Shown: piece by piece, positions 13,307 through 24,048 of the stretch | Layout: the number at the start of each line of letters is the position of its first letter | Numbering within the stretch: position 1 is the stretch's first letter | Assembly: GCA_038025085.1 (NCBI GenBank) | Contig: CM076153.1 | Location: 22,357,001-22,421,000, forward strand | Source of the DNA: Tetragonia tetragonoides | Taxonomy: Eukaryota > Streptophyta > Magnoliopsida > Caryophyllales > Aizoaceae | DNA length: 64,000 nucleotides | Direction: 5' to 3' | Position numbers and translations under genes: made by a program | The notes under the pieces: model-generated | Told to the model about the DNA's origin: nothing | Seen by the model: the letters and a program-made list of their open reading frames with translations, nothing else | Database searches by the model: none

Positions 13307-13727
13307 GCTACCACTTAGAAGCAGAGAGAAGGTAAGAGGAAACGGAGACTTACATGTCACAGCTGGACGACTTCCCGTCCGCCAAGCCCAGCCACCGTCA
13401 GCCGAGTTACGAAAAGAGAGAGAGAGAGAAAAGGCCGCCTGAGAAAGCGCTCCTGCACCACATGAGCTCACCACGACATGGGACTTCGGGAGGGAGACGC
13501 CGCGGGTGGGTGAGAACGGCGTCAACGGAGTCGGAGAAGTCAGACCACGGTGGAGATGAGTTCAAGTCGGGTTGAGAGAGAGAGAGAGAGAGAGAGAGGT
13601 TGAAGGGTTTAGGCAAGTCGGGTTTGGCGTTTGGGGGAGACGGGGAGGGACAACTTAGATTCAGTTTTTTTTTTTTCAAATTGTTTTAAGTGACTCGCTC
13701 TCTGCGATGGCGACTTTGCGCCTGTCA

Positions 13728-13852
13728 GCGAAAAAAAATAGCGCGGCTCGGTATTGTCCGAGCCTACCTGGACACCCTTACGGGAATTATTTTGTAACCC
13801 AGCCTAATCCGGGTAATACTTTCTAATCTAACCCTTTCTGAGGAAATCGTTC
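13728..13852 (-). repeat. Right terminal inverted repeat of the MULE
   Basis: Inverted partner of the left repeat. It shares GCTGACAGGC/GCCTGTCAGC, TAGGCTCGGACAA and the terminal GAAC. A few small differences between the arms indicate an element that is not recent. Confidence 0.88.
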
Positions 13853-13989
13853 TTCTAATTGAACACCAACAAAAATTTGTATTAGAAACATTCGGGTTTA
13901 GAGTTTTTTGACAAAAACGTATTTTTGGGGGTATTTTCTTAATTTTTTTTTTCTTATTTTCCCTAATTTTTATAGAACAATTTTTTGAT

Positions 13990-14445
13990 AAAGTGTTATT
14001 TTACAAAGTAATACCCATTTTAGAGTGCGGTAGAAACTATTTCCCATGATAGCGTCCACGTAGACTCAGAAGCAAATGGAGCATGTTTTAATCTCTTTTT
14101 TTTTTTTTGCTAATGGAAAGAAAGTCATTGTGCCCAACAATGACTCTCTGAGACTAAACAAGCTAACTGGATTAGCGACTTTTGTATGGCAACATATCCA
14201 ACACCTAACGCGTAAAAGCCAATAGTTGCTATTTGAGATAGTGAGTGTTTCCCGCGTAAGTCTCTCCCTGGTTAGCGACTTAGGAGAGTCGTTGTCGCGG
14301 ATAGGGTCTTTCCTGAAGGAAAGTCGCCTTGCGTGACAGCGACTTACGCCTGTTTCGCGAAAAAAAAAAAAAAGTTTGTTCGGCTTGTCTTCAATCCTAC
14401 ATGGACACCCTATTGGGAATGAGGGTGTGTTCTCCCCAACTTATT
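13990..14445. mobile_element. Short degenerate relative of the neighbouring MULE
   Basis: The left part (TTTACAAAGTAATACCC, GCGTCCACGTAGACTC) matches the MULE terminal repeat. The right part, read in reverse, carries TTCCCAATAGGGTGTCCATG and a T-run followed by a CTGTCACGC/GCGACTT block in the same order. There is no coding capacity. The outermost right end is not conserved and no target duplication was found. Confidence 0.6.
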
Positions 14446-15192
14446 TTTGTGTTATATTTATTGTTGAATATTAGTTTTGTTGAACTTCGTTAAATGTTGT
14501 TGAACTTTGTTGAAGTTTGTTTGTTTTACTGAATTTCGTTTAACTTTTTGAACTTTGTTTATTTTTGTTTAATTTGTTGATCAAGTGATATTTATAACTA
14601 GGGTGTATGTTGGTTTTGTTTAACTTTGTTTAATTTTGTTTATTCTACTGTAATTTGTTGAAAAAAGTTTGTTAAAGTAAATAGAAATAAATTAGGGAGA
14701 ATGGACCCTTACTTTGTATCCCATATCAAGAAATCATTCAATTTTCACAACCATTTTATAATTTCTTCTTTTTCCTTTTCTTTTTCCATTTTCTTTATTT
14801 TCATTTTTTCCTTTCCCCATTTCTGGTTCACTTGACTGTACCCGTCCCCCACCCAACCCCTTTGGCGGTCTCACAGCAACCACCTCCTTCAATAATCTCA
14901 CCATCACACCTCTTTCTCTCTCCTCGTCATCTTTCAAATTCTCTCTCCTCTCTCCTCTTCTCTGGCCTCATCATCTGTCCACCATGGTCATCGAAAGATA
15001 GATTAGAGAGATAAAGATAGAAATTGTTAGAGAGCGGTGAATGACGCTGAGATAGATATTTTCGGAATATTTGCTATTTGTTGACCATTTCTTGAACTTT
15101 GTGCCTAAATTCAATGTAAAGATAAATCTAGGGCGGAAGCACTACTAATTAGATTAGTTATAGGACAATATACCCATATTCCCAGTGAAAAT
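14446..15192. other. Intergenic AT-rich stretch
   Basis: 14,460-14,660 is a degenerate array of GTTGAACTTTGTT-like words. The remainder is pyrimidine-rich and AT-rich. No gene or terminal repeat was recognised. Confidence 0.5.
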
Positions 15193-15200
15193 CATAGTAG

Positions 15201-15873
15201 TAGAGCTGTCAAAATTTGATCCGACCCGAAAACTCGACCCATACTGACCCGAAAAGTCTGGGTCATGAACAAAGAATTCCAACTCAAAACCCGATGCATA
15301 CCGAACCCGAAAAACCGATATTTATTGGGTCAAACCCGAACCCGCTCTGGGTTGACCCGTTGGGTTGGGACATTCAAAATAAAACACCTCAACATGAGAA
15401 AAATGGATCACAATTGACTTTATCATATCAAAATTTCTAACATATCAACTAACTTTGAGATTCATAATTTCATATTTCTCTTAAATAAGAGTTTTTCTAT
15501 TACTTATGAAACGATTTTGACTAATTGTCATACTGGTATGGATTTTGATACTTCTTTTGCATTAGTAAAAACCCAATAACAGGTGAAAACCTTACGAAAT
15601 ATTTTTCAAGTAGATTAGAACCATATCTTTTATGTCTAATATTAATATAGTATGGCAATTTTTTATTTTAAAGCTGAAAATAAAATTAATTATGCAATTA
15701 TAACCAAATTAAAAAAATAAGTGTTCAACCCGTTGGGTCGACCCGAACCCGAACACATTGGGTCATGAACAAGCTTTTCTCAACCCGAAAATAAAACGAC
15801 CCGACCTGCTAAATGACCCGACCGAAAGTGACCGGACCCGAACCCGACCTGACCGACGTGTTTAACACCTCCA
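15201..15873. mobile_element. Non-autonomous hAT-type element (673 bp)
   Basis: Flanked by the identical 8-mer CATAGTAG (15193-15200 and 15874-15881). Ends are TAGAGCTGTCAAAA and, reversed, TGGAGGTGTTAAAC. An 8-bp duplication and short TIRs with a TGTNAA core are the hAT signature. Both subterminal regions are full of ACCCGAACCCGA-type repeats in opposite orientations; the centre is AT-rich and non-coding. Confidence 0.82.
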
Positions 15874-15881
15874 CATAGTAG

Positions 15882-16557
15882 TATTCAAAAAAGTAAAATT
15901 GTAATAACTTTACGATTAAAGTAGGTGACATTTTCTTGATAACATTAGTTGTCAAGATGTACAACATTTTAACAACTCCAATATCTAGCGCACGGAGATT
16001 ATAGAGAAGCATTTAAAGACGTCTTTTTCCCAAATTTTGTGGAGATATTATGCCACAATCAGAAGCCATAACCTTGAGAGTCACAAGTACAAAAACACCC
16101 ACATGATTTGAGACGGAGGGAGTATGTTAATGCTCTCAAATATGAAGTATAACTTTTGTTTGGCGCTCAATAAATCACCCTGATTGTGGGCGACTTTTTC
16201 TGATTAAACTCACACTCCACCAGAGCAATTTTTATCACATCAACTAAAAGAAACTTTGTTGGCCCCAATATTTCAAGTCTATATGAACAAGGGGTGAGTA
16301 CAATCAGGTATGCACCGGTAGGAATAACAATTGATATCCATTCAATGAACATTCACTCTCTGCTGAAAAACATGTAACCTATTCTGATTTGAGAATTACT
16401 TTACAAAATAGCCGGCCTTGTTTCGAGAAACGATTCCTTTAGTCCTGTTAGGTTAAGAAACTAATCATGTACTTAGGCTCCGTTTGATTCAACTGTATTT
16501 CACTTAATTGAACTTATTGGCCCTAATTTAAACTGAACTGAACTGAACTAGACTGAA
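15882..16557. other. Intergenic DNA
   Basis: AT-rich, without a coding region. A GGCTCCGTTTGATTCAACTG sequence near 16,478 resembles the left end of common plant MITEs, but no matching right end was found. Confidence 0.45.
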
Positions 16558-16558
16558 C

Positions 16559-16680
<122 letters not shown>

Positions 16681-16934
16681 TACTTCTTTATTTCCAAAGG
16701 TAATGTCACATATATATCTACAAGATAAATGCTATTTTCCCACACTTTTTTGTGTTAATTTTATTTCATCCTCGCTATTATATCTCAAAAATGGTAAATC
16801 CATGTAATTTTGGTATTTCGAAATGGGTTCTAAACCCGCATTTATGTCTCCTTCCATACGTACACACAAAATTTTATCTATTTAACAATAAATAACAATC
16901 ATTGAAATTGAAAATATATTTTGTGCAGTAGGTC

Positions 16935-17196
16935 TTGTGTGGACTTAGTCCACCGTGGACCAAGTAATTTTAAGGGTGGCTACAGGTGAAGTAGGGGGTG
17001 GCTCCATGTGAAGTAGAAGGGTGGCTCCAGATGAAATAAGGGGGCGCTCTAGGTAAAGTAGGGGTGATGTCAAGTATAAATTTGAGGGGTGGATCTAGGC
17101 AAAATAGGGGTGGCTCCACTTTTAGAGAGGGGTGGCTTAAAGTGAAGTAGGGGGTGACTCCTAAGTATTGATCCACCATGAATTAAGTCCACACAA
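16935..17196. mobile_element. 262-bp TIR element with internal minisatellite
   Basis: Ends are inverted repeats: left TTGTGTGGACTTAGTCCACC and, reversed from the right, TTGTGTGGACTTAATTCATG, followed by GTGGAYCAA. Between them are about nine diverged units of 21-27 bp based on GGGTGGCTCCAGGTGAAGTAG. No target duplication was evident and no coding capacity. Confidence 0.65.
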
Positions 17197-17793
17197 ATTT
17201 TTGTATATTTTGTGAAATCGATCGTCATTGACGGAGTACCATCAAAAAATGGAGTACGTCTTGTTTTTATAACAAAGTAATAATGTAGATATTGCACCCG
17301 AAAAAAAAGAAGTAATAATGTAGATAGCCGAAAATCCTCAGCCCGATACTATAATTCGACACGAACCCGAGGCTAAGGAAGTCTTCAAAGATTGTATACC
17401 ACTCCACTCATTATCAATACCCCACTAACTTATAACTCTCCTTATCTGCAACGACGATACTTGAGTGACCTATCCGGCTATCGCTATAATGGAGCAGGTG
17501 CAGTAAGAAAACAGGCAGATCACAAGATTCACACTACATTAGTTCGTACTCCGTACTTAATATCCACTGTATTATTTTTCTCACAAACAGAGAACGTACC
17601 ATCTACATATATATTTGACAACTTTGACCATCATCTACAAATAATGCAATCTACAATCATTTACCATATTAAGAACGAAACCAATAGTCTTCAATGAATT
17701 TATAATCTGCTATGACAGCATCACCAGGACCATAACCAAAAAGAAGTATAGAAAACTTATAGAAGTGCAAAACACCCTGTGGGAGAACTAGGT
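17197..17793. other. 3' intergenic region of the IST1-like gene
   Basis: AT-rich sequence downstream of the IST1-like stop codon. It probably includes the 3' UTR (minus strand, just below 17,794). No other gene recognised. Confidence 0.5.
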
Positions 17794-20700
17794 TTATGTT
17801 TTGCGGTACTTGAGTGCATCAAAGCGAGCGGTCAGAGCATCGTAATCTGGCAACTTGGGATGAACAGAAGATGCAGCACCTGGTTTGACATTTGATGGTG
17901 CATTTGCATATGGCTCCTGATCCATTGGAGTCTCATCATCAAAGTCTGAATCATCAAATTTTATGTCAGTTTGTGAACGAACATTATAGCTATGCCTTCT
18001 GTTGAAATCCATATAACACATGTCATCCTTGCTCATCTCAGCATTATTAGAGCAATTACTCGCCGTCCCTAAACTCTGCGATCTATAATATTTCTCATGA
18101 ACCCCCATACTATCTTCATGATTCTCAGTACGAGAGGAATTGGTTTGCATAGACTTGTGAAAATTTGATGCTTTAAAGTGGCTGCCACAGGATCCTGTTT
18201 GAGCTAGTTGAGCAGCGGCTTCTGCAGCAGCAATAGCGTTCTTTGCAGAATCTGCAGCTGCTTTTGCTGCAGATGCAGCATCTTGATAATTCATACCACC
18301 CATCTCACTAGGAGAATCACCACCTGACAATCTAATGGACAAAGAGAATTGGAAGGGTAAACTTTCAGCTTAACATAAGCATTGACGTCCTGAAATAAAA
18401 GCTGACAAACCTGGTTGTTGGCTTATGAGGTTCAGTTGTCGGAATTGTTCTGGGCTTTAAAGGTAGACTTGCAGCACTGACAAAAGTACGCGGTCCTTCC
18501 TGATTGAAAGAATAGTACATATAAAGAAAGTGAGAAGGAGAATCCATCTAAGCTGTGGCTACAAAGTTCCCTTTTGTGGTTGATATACTTAGTACTTCCT
18601 TAGACATGGTTTATCGGATTGAAAAGCTACATGGTTTATCGGATTGAAAGGCTACATGGTTTATATTAGCAACAAAATGAAAGGGGACATACAAGAAACT
18701 ACTAACCTAATTAAACCTTAAGGATGATGCTCAAGATAAAGTAGCTCAAACCAAGATACAGGATAACTCTACCACTTAGTTATTCAGGCTAGTTAAATGA
18801 TTACGTTCACAAGCAGTAACGTGGATTTAAAAACAAAAGTTCTGGCTTCACGACACAAATTCGTTTATAAACTAGATATGTAGACAAAAGCCTCACAGTT
18901 AAGTGGCTAATAAATAATAATAGAACACAAAAGTTACAGCATAAATACTTCCAAGCAAGGTTGCACGGAAACGTGAAACGCGGAAACGCGAAACGTGAAA
19001 CGTGAAACGTGAAACGTCAATTCTCAAAAATGCCGGAAACGCGGAAACGTCCCCACAAAAAATATATTAAAAAAATATATTAAAAAAACAGAAAATAATT
19101 ATTCCATCAAGATAACAACGATTCTTTTAATGAAACGAAGACAAATACATAGTTCAAGTTTCAAAAAAAAAACACTACAAACGCAAATAGAAATGAAAAC
19201 AACTACATAGGTTAATTAGCATCAAGCATAAACAGAAATTAAAAACGAAAAGAGAGGAGAGGAAGAACATGAAGAAAAGAGAGAAACAGAAAGCAAATAA
19301 GTGAAATAATATAAACGAAATCAAACAAAACATAAACAGAAAGCAAATAGCATAAAAAACGAAATTAAACCGAAAATAAAAAGAAAAGAGATGAGAGGAA
19401 ATTAACAGAAATTAAAAAGAACATGAAGAAAAGAGAGAAACAGAAAGCAAATAAGTGAAATAACATAAATGAAATCAAACAAAACATAAACAGAAAGCAA
19501 AGAGCATAAAAAAACGAAATTAAACAGAAAATAAAAAGAAAAGAGAGGAGAGGAAGGAATGAGAAAAGAGAGGAGATGAAGAAATCAAAAAATAAAATTA
19601 CTTGAGAAGAACCACTGGTCGCCGGAGAAGAAGCTTGAGAATCGCCGGAGAAGAACCTTCAGAGTCGCCGGAGAAGAAGCTTGAGTAGAACGGCTCTCAG
19701 GCACAGTCGTTGGAGAGAAGAGAGAGAAGAGAGAGAAGGAGAGAGAAGGAGAGAGAAGAGAGTGTCGGGTTAGGGTTTAGAAGAAAAAAAAATGATTTTA
19801 TATATTTTTTTATTTTTTTTTTCTGGAAAAAAAACGCGTTTCGGGCGCGTTTCGGTTTCTGTCTCAGCGTTTCGCACACGTTTCTTCGTCAACCCAGAGT
19901 TTCCCGTGCGTTTCGCCAAAATGTCTAGCGTTTCGGACGTTTCGAAAGCGTTTCGATCGCGTTTCGCGTTTCCGTCGCGAAACGCGACCTGATTCACGTT
20001 TCGGTGCTTCATTGCTTCCAAGAGCAATTCCTAGTCAAAAACCAGGCAATCAGAAGAAAGTAGCTTCGAAGTTTAACTATCATGAACCAAATCCTGATAT
20101 GCTCATAGCCCAAATCCCTCAAAGATATAGACTCCTGTGCTCCTCCTTGTCCCGCGCTCACGTCCGCTCTCCATCCCCACTCCCTCCCACCCCCTCTCCT
20201 CCTGCCCGCCCTCCCTCCCGCTCCCCTTCCCCCTCCCCTCCCGCGCTCACGTGCGCTCTCCACCCCCTCTCCCGCTCCCCCTCCCCGCCACCCCTCCCGC
20301 ACACTCTCCCTCTCCCTCCACGCCTCCCGCTCCCCTCCCGCGCTCCACCTCTCCCGTCCGCTCTCCATCCCCGCTCCCGCGCTCCCCATCTCTCCCTCCC
20401 CCTCCGCTCGCTCTCCCGCTCCCCCTCCCCGCCTCTCCCGTCCGCTCTCCCTCCCCGCCTCCCGCGCCCGCTCCACCTCCCACGTGGTTAATTTAGACAT
20501 AAAGTAAAAATTGGACATAAGGGAAGGTCAATTTAGGAAAAAAAAATAAAAAGTACACCGAAAGTTGGCCTTTGATAGTGATGTGAAAGAATTTTTGCTT
20601 TATAAGGTGGTTAAATTTAAATTTTTTCACATAAGGTGGTTATTCCGTAAAAGTCGTTTTTATACCCCCTCTCCTCCTGCCCGCCCTCCCTCCCGCTCCC

Positions 20701-23700
20701 CTTCCCCCTCCCCTCCCGCACTCACGTGCGCTCTCCACCCCCTCTCCTGCCTGCTCTCCCGCTCCCCCTCCCCGCCACCCCTCCCACACACTCTCCCTCT
20801 CCCTCCACGCCTCCCGCTCCCCTCCCGCGCTCCCCCTCTCCCGTTCTCCATCCCCGCTCCCGCGCTCCCCATATCTCCCTCCCCCTCCCCGCCTCTCCCC
20901 GTCCGTGAATTTTTTTTTGCTTTATAAGGTGGTTAAATTTAAATTTTTTCACATAAGGTGGTTATTCCGTAAAAGCCGTTTTTATTAGGTGGTTTTCGGC
21001 AATTTTTCCAGTAGTTATATTTTAACTTCCAAGCACTCTTGCACACAGCACCTATGTAGAATCGAAAAGAAATTTTGTGTAGACAGAAGGATAGAGTTGC
21101 ATACTATGGGCTCCTCTGGGGGCTTCAGAAGCTCCATCTCTGTTTCAGCTGTATTCCACTCAACCTGGTACTCCTTGGCTATTTCCTTCATCAATTTCAG
21201 CTTCACTTCACCAGGAGGATTTAAGGCGGAAAGCTTTTCAATTAACTGCAGAAAGATCAAGCACCTAAATGAATGTGCAAACAAACAAGCCAATTTTCCA
21301 TTAGCTATACGAAATTAAGCAAAAGCTCTTACCAGGCGATTAACACCACTGTCAGGACGAAGATCAGTAGCTGCTGACACAAAGTCTTTCCTATATTTCT
21401 TCTGGAAAATGTCCCTTATTGCCAGCAGTTCAGGAATATCAGAGCATCTTGGCCCTGCAAATATCAAGCTAGAGATTGCTTCTTTCAAATCTGCAGGGCA
21501 TCCCCTTCAAATTGAATGTAGTATGCTCACTTAGTAATTCGTATTAGCATACACAAAAAAAAAAAGAAAAGCTAGTAATAGGTCCATACTTTTGCTTTGC
21601 AATTATGGAGAGTCTAGCAACAATTCTCTCACAGAAGAGCTCAAGGATCTCATTTGCAGCCATCATGTTCTGTTCCCTAATCACGTGTTCAACCTACAGT
21701 AAAAATCAAAGGACAGCTTTGGTTATCCAACAGCCCAAAACAGGAAAATAACAGACAGCATCTATCCTTTGTTATCAGGTTATAAGATTTTCAGCAAAGC
21801 TAGAAGGATACAACATTATTATTAAAAATAAATGAGTCAGGCTAACAGCAATCTTCGATGAACGAAAGACAAGAAACAATAGTAGTACATGAAGTAGCAT
21901 GAGCAATACCACCATTTGTAAGTGGAAAGAACTTCAACAATGAATATTTCAATCGGTATATCTATGAGAGAGCAGTACTCCCTTTATAGACATTTGTCAA
22001 TAGACAGAAATGCCAACCCACTGAAAATCTTCCCAGTTACAATTGGAACGATGAGGTGAAGGAAAACCACCATTTGTAAGTGGAAAGAACTCCAACAATG
22101 AGGAGTTCAATTTGCATGTCTAGCAGAGACTTGTAGTCCCTTTAAGACATTTGCCAATAGACAGAAAATGCCAACACACTAAAAATCTGCATAGTTGCAA
22201 TTGGAAAGATGAGGTGTATGAAGCCAGACTAAAACATCCTTAGAATGAACTAATAACAGACAGAAAATAACATCTGAACAGAAGAATGTCTCAATTCGAT
22301 GTCCACTAGACCCTTTCCTACCTTATCCTCTTTTTTTTCTTTTCCTTTTATTTTTTTCACTTCCATCCTAGATGCCAACTCCTACTCCCACAATAAATTC
22401 GGAAAATATCTATCCAACAACTGCCAGCCCTTGACACACAAAACAGACCCCCCCCCCTCGCTTCCCCCTCAAACGGACTATTTTGGCTCAGTCACATGGT
22501 TTTTGTTGCCACAAATCCACTCTGTTGACGGTCACATATTCAAGAGACTCAAATTTCACACTATCTTCCCACTATTCGAAACGCCTTAGCAGGATATTTG
22601 ACCCATGACAACCGAGTCTTTTAGCGGAATCACAAAACTCAGTTTGGGTGAAAGGAGGATCAAGCCGATCAACAACACAAGCAGTAATTAAGATCCAATA
22701 CGAAACCAAGCTCTGAAGGTAGTAGTCATTCCTTCTCAACTTCTTCCCTTGGTAAAAATCGGAAACTGAGCCCCCTTCCTCTTCCGCGTCAAAGTCCTTA
22801 CAAGGAAAAACTGTACCAAAATTGTAAAGATGGACTTTCAATTATATATTCCTGTTCAAATCAATTATATATTCCTCTTCAAATCTATGCATAAGACCCT
22901 TAAGAGTTAAACCCTTCGGTATCACTATCATCAGCTGGTCCTAGAAACAAACCCACATGTCACTAAATACCGTTATTGGTTGAGAATAGACAAATGCAAC
23001 CAACAACAATATATTCTCCCAAGTACTCTAAAAATTTGCATCTGTTGATTACAAGGATTATATAACATCACAAAACATCAAACCCACTTAGAACAAGTAC
23101 CAAGGCACCTCATTACACACCCAATAACAAACAATACCCAACAACAAACAACAATCAAAACCAGAATGACCATTCATACAACCCTTTAAATAGAATTCTC
23201 AATAAAACCCTTTAATCATAAAACCCTTTAATCATAAAACCCTTTAAACCCTAATAGGCAAACTTGTATTAACAACAAAACTGCAAAACCCATTAAACAA
23301 AATTCACAAAAAAGATCAAAATTCAGATAAATTGAGAGAACTTGCAAATACCCTGATACTCTAAATTTGCGTTGTTGATTACACGGATCATATAACATCG
23401 CCAAATACCAAACCCACTAAGAACAAGTACAAAGGCACCTCATTACACCCCAGTACTGTAACATACACAATACCCCAACATCAAACAATAATCAAAACTA
23501 GAAAGAACACTCATAAAACCCTTTAAACAGAATTCAAAATAAAACTCTCTAATCATAAAACCCTTTAAACCCTAGTTACCAAAGTTGAATAAAAAACAAA
23601 ACACCAAAACCCAAACAAAAATCACAAAATAGACCAAAATTCGAATAAAATTGGGATAATTTTCAAATACCCGAATACGAGCAGTGGCGTCTTGACCCGA

Positions 23701-24000
23701 TTGAAGAAGCAAAGCAACATCCCGTCTCATTTGTCGCACCACCGTCTCTCTCTTGTTCCTTAACAACTTTATTCTCGCCGTTGTCATCCTTGCCCATGTC
23801 TTACTGTTTTGTTTTACCCACAAAAAAAAAAAAGGAAGAATTTAACAAATGAACATTTTTAAGAAACATAAACACACCATTTGGAAACATAATCAAGTAG
23901 GAAAAACATACCATCTGGATGTATTGAAATCTCGGCGGAAAATGGAGCCAATTTTGGCAAGCTTTCTACACTGGGTTCTCACTACATAAGCCACAGACAT
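17794..24000 (-). CDS. IST1-like protein (ESCRT-III-associated), complete, seven exons
   Basis: Plant IST1-like proteins act with VPS4 and CHMP1/LIP5 in multivesicular-body sorting at endosomes. Exons: 24000-23912, 23803-23671, 21693-21590, 21504-21333, 21245-21105, 18499-18411, 18331-17794. All use GT/AG, phases agree, and the total is 1,266 nt (421 aa plus stop). The start MSVAYVVRTQCRKL is followed by the Ist1 domain (about residues 10-175): RIKLLRNKRETVVRQMRRDV, REQNMMAANEILELFCERIV, FVSAATDLRPDSGVNRL and EVKLKLMKEIAKEYQVEW. A low-complexity tail has an Ala-rich stretch (YQDAASAAKAAADSAKNAI). It ends PDYDALTARFDALKYRKT, which fits the VPS4-binding MIM1 motif at the C terminus of IST1 proteins. 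No defect is visible in the coding sequence. The introns hold transposons and repeats. Assignment to a particular ISTL paralogue is not possible here. Confidence 0.95.
18956..20014. mobile_element. 1,059-bp hAT-type element in an IST1-like intron
   Basis: The 8-bp duplication CTTCCAAG lies at 18948-18955 and 20015-20022. TIRs are CAAGGTTGCACGGAAACGTG (left) and CAATGAAGCACCGAAACGTG (right, reversed). Both subterminal regions are dense arrays of GAAACG/CGTTTC hexamers (GAAACGCG, GAAACGTG) in opposite orientation. The centre is A-rich with a repeated AGAAAAGAGAGGAGAGG block and AGAAGAACC/CGCCGGAGAAGA repeats. No transposase is present. Confidence 0.85.
20137..20975 (+). repeat. C-rich minisatellite blocks with a duplicated 321-bp module
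   Basis: Two blocks (about 20,150-20,482 and 20,664-20,902) consist almost only of C and T with some G: CCCGCTCCCCCTCCCC, CGCTCTCCACCCC and CACGTGCGCTCTCC words. They are separated and followed by an AT-rich box (GCTTTATAAGGTGGTTAAAT ... CACATAAGGTGGTTATTCCG) at 20,598 and 20,919, exactly 321 bp apart. The minus strand is G-run-rich, giving potential for G-quadruplexes on one strand and i-motifs on the other. Long open frames here are artefacts of composition. Confidence 0.8.
21909..22224 (+). repeat. 158-bp tandem duplication in IST1-like intron 2
   Basis: CATTTGTAAGTGGAAAGAAC occurs at 21913 and again 158 bp later. The following sequences (TTTGTCAATAGACAGAAATG / TTTGCCAATAGACAGAAAAT, then AATTGGAACGATGAGGTG / AATTGGAAAGATGAGGTG) stay parallel. 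The copies are diverged. Confidence 0.85.
23025..23672 (+). repeat. About 330-bp tandem duplication reaching the exon 2 splice donor
   Basis: Units start ACTCTAAA...TTTGC...GTTGATTACA at about 23,025 and 23,355 and end ...GCAAATACCC and ...TCAAATACCC. Within each, AACCCACT(T)AGAACAAGTAC, AGGCACCTCATTACAC and ATCATAAAACCCTTTAA occur in the same order. The second unit ends at the real exon 2 donor (GGG|TATTTG region on the minus strand). Confidence 0.8.
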
Positions 24001-24028
24001 TTTCTCTTTCTTTCTCTCTTTGGACTTG

Positions 24029-24048
24029 GAGAGAGAGAGAGAGAGAGA
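24029..24048 (+). repeat. (GA)n just upstream of the IST1-like start codon
   Basis: About 10 GA units, 30-50 bp upstream of the ATG, i.e. a CT tract in the leader on the transcribed strand. CT-rich leaders are common in plant housekeeping genes. Confidence 0.8.

Larger units (their letters stand above)
8780..13852 (-). mobile_element. Mutator-like DNA transposon (MULE) with PMD gene
   Basis: The ends are terminal inverted repeats. The left end starts GAACCATTTTCTCAAAAAGG and the reverse complement of the right end starts GAACGATTTCCTCAGAAAGG. Similarity continues for about 120 bp through TTAGATTAGAAAGTATTACC-like and GTGTCCACGTAGGCTCGGAC-like blocks. The identical 9-mer TTCTAATTG flanks both sides (8771-8779 and 13853-13861), the target-duplication length expected for Mutator elements. 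Inside, on the minus strand, lie a MULE transposase fragment and a PMD protein gene. The coding regions are broken, so the copy is non-autonomous now. It sits just upstream of the RNE gene. Confidence 0.92.

Noticed and set aside
20009..20927. Long proline/serine- or glycine/arginine-rich open frames on both strands
   Set aside because: They lie in C-rich minisatellite DNA within an IST1-like intron. Open frames occur on both strands because the sequence lacks stop codons, and none has a domain.
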